Positions 63,428 to 64,000 of a DNA stretch of 64,000 nucleotides are shown here, piece after piece. Source of the DNA: Novosphingobium profundi. Lineage in GTDB: Bacteria > Pseudomonadota > Alphaproteobacteria > Sphingomonadales > Sphingomonadaceae. The notes beneath the pieces are model-generated. The model was given only the letters and a program-made list of their open reading frames with translations, searched no databases and was not told where the DNA came from. Where the stretch lies: positions 124,001 through 188,000 of the forward strand of contig NZ_JABWCU010000008.1 in the NCBI RefSeq assembly GCF_018491765.1, written 5' to 3'. The translations under genes and the position numbers were made by a program. Numbering within the stretch: position 1 is the stretch's first letter; every line of letters begins with the position of its first letter.

Positions 63428-64000
63428 GGGGTTCCTGTGAGCTGCGACCATCGGATATAAGGCAGGATCGAGGCGTGGTCATCGCTCCAGGCCCGATCGC
63501 GCACCGAAGGGAGCGCGGTCCAGGCCTGTTCGGGATGCACCGCCGCCATCCTGTCCAGCGTTTCGCGCTTGCGCGCCAGCGCGATCCAGCGCGAGGGCGA
63601 ATAGCGCTCCATGTCCTCGGGCAGGTCGAGATGCGCGCGCGCGACAAGGCCCCGCTCGCGCGCCAGAGCGGCGATGACGGGAACGAGATCGATGTAGCGG
63701 TTGGAAATGTGGACGAGCAGCAGGCCATCGGCACCCAGCGCGCGTTCGTAGATCGCGAAGGCCTCGCGCGTGAGAAGGTGCAGCGGAATCGAATCGGAGG
63801 AGAAGGCGTCGATCACCAGCGTATCGAACGCCGCCGGCGAGACGTGCGCGAGGCGCAGCCGCGCATCCCCGATCACCACGCGCGCGCGCGGCGTACAATC
63901 GCGCAGGAAGGTGAAAGCACCTTCGCGCGAATAGCGCAGGATCACCGGATCGATCTCGAAGAATGTCCAGCTCTGCCCCGGATGCGACAGGCACGCGAGC
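63424..64000 (-). CDS. Spermidine-synthase-like methyltransferase-fold protein (N-terminus outside window)
   Basis: The reading frame continues past the right edge. The visible part has TFFEIDPVILRYSREGAFTFL (the acidic SAM-type site), ARVVIGDARLRLAHV, FDTLVIDAFSSDSIPLHLLT and LLVHISNRYIDLVPVIAAL, as in fused membrane/spermidine-synthase-like proteins of proteobacteria. Whether it makes a polyamine cannot be told. It is coupled to the gamma-carbonic-anhydrase-like gene downstream. Confidence 0.85.
   Translation of the reverse strand, partial: LACLSHPGQSWTFFEIDPVILRYSREGAFTFLRDCTPRARVVIGDARLRLAHVSPAAFDTLVIDAFSSDSIPLHLLTREAFAIYERALGADGLLLVHISNRYIDLVPVIAALARERGLVARAHLDLPEDMERYSPSRWIALARKRETLDRMAAVHPEQAWTALPSVRDRAWSDDHASILPYIRWSQLTGTP

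Overview
The window is high-GC chromosomal DNA from an alphaproteobacterium, most probably a sphingomonad close to Novosphingobium (inference). The pointers are the cell-cycle regulators SciP and TrcR, a DUF1192 gene, a paired TonB-dependent receptor and beta-propeller phytase, a ligase-associated exonuclease/ligase pair, and sphingomonad-type exported proteins. No insertion sequence, prophage, CRISPR array or rRNA was seen. There is one tRNA, tRNA-Thr(GGT).

Layout. 1-4.7 kb: the end of an acetoacetyl-CoA reductase gene, a ribbon-helix-helix protein, murA, galU, a small unknown protein and a lytic transglycosylase. 4.8-8.8 kb: a phytate-use operon (TonB-dependent receptor then phytase, joined by a TGATG overlap) with an 11-bp-phased array resembling a Pho box upstream. 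9-17.8 kb: a membrane protein, tRNA-Thr, then a long forward run gpmA-purE-purK-folA-ribF-ileS-lspA-DUF3035 lipoprotein ending in a strong terminator. 17.8-22.6 kb: a 114-bp structured element, a VOC protein, a CBS/CorC membrane protein, an OmpA-type lipoprotein, a degenerate receiver protein and an inositol-phosphatase-family enzyme. 22.8-27 kb: sucC, etfB, etfA and a secreted protein with a TonB-like C-terminus. 27-33.6 kb, reverse strand: an RND pump with its adaptor, then DUF445 and GNAT genes. 33.9-41.3 kb: sciP with two small upstream ORFs, mnmA, a divergent pair of envelope genes, a CDF metal transporter, pdxH, a DnaJ-like chaperone and trcR. 41.5-44.6 kb, reverse strand: proA-nadD-rsfS-rlmH. 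45-52 kb: an M23 peptidase with a bactofilin, small ORFs, an EnvC-like factor, ctpA, dsbB, coq7 and an exported protein. 52-56 kb, reverse strand: fabI-yihY, a glutathione S-transferase and a quinone oxidoreductase. 55.9-64 kb: a DUF1192 gene, clpA, exonuclease plus ATP-dependent ligase, a truncated hemoglobin, DUF1275, DUF167, a gamma-carbonic anhydrase-like gene and a truncated spermidine-synthase-like gene.

The least expected signals are a dispersed two-hairpin repeat family at gene 3' ends (about 18.5, 37.5, 41.4 and 52.0 kb), the Pho-box-like array of the phytase operon, a lipoprotein of the serine-hydrolase fold that has lost its catalytic motifs, a stand-alone receiver domain without its conserved lysine, and a tiny ORF ending one base before sciP.
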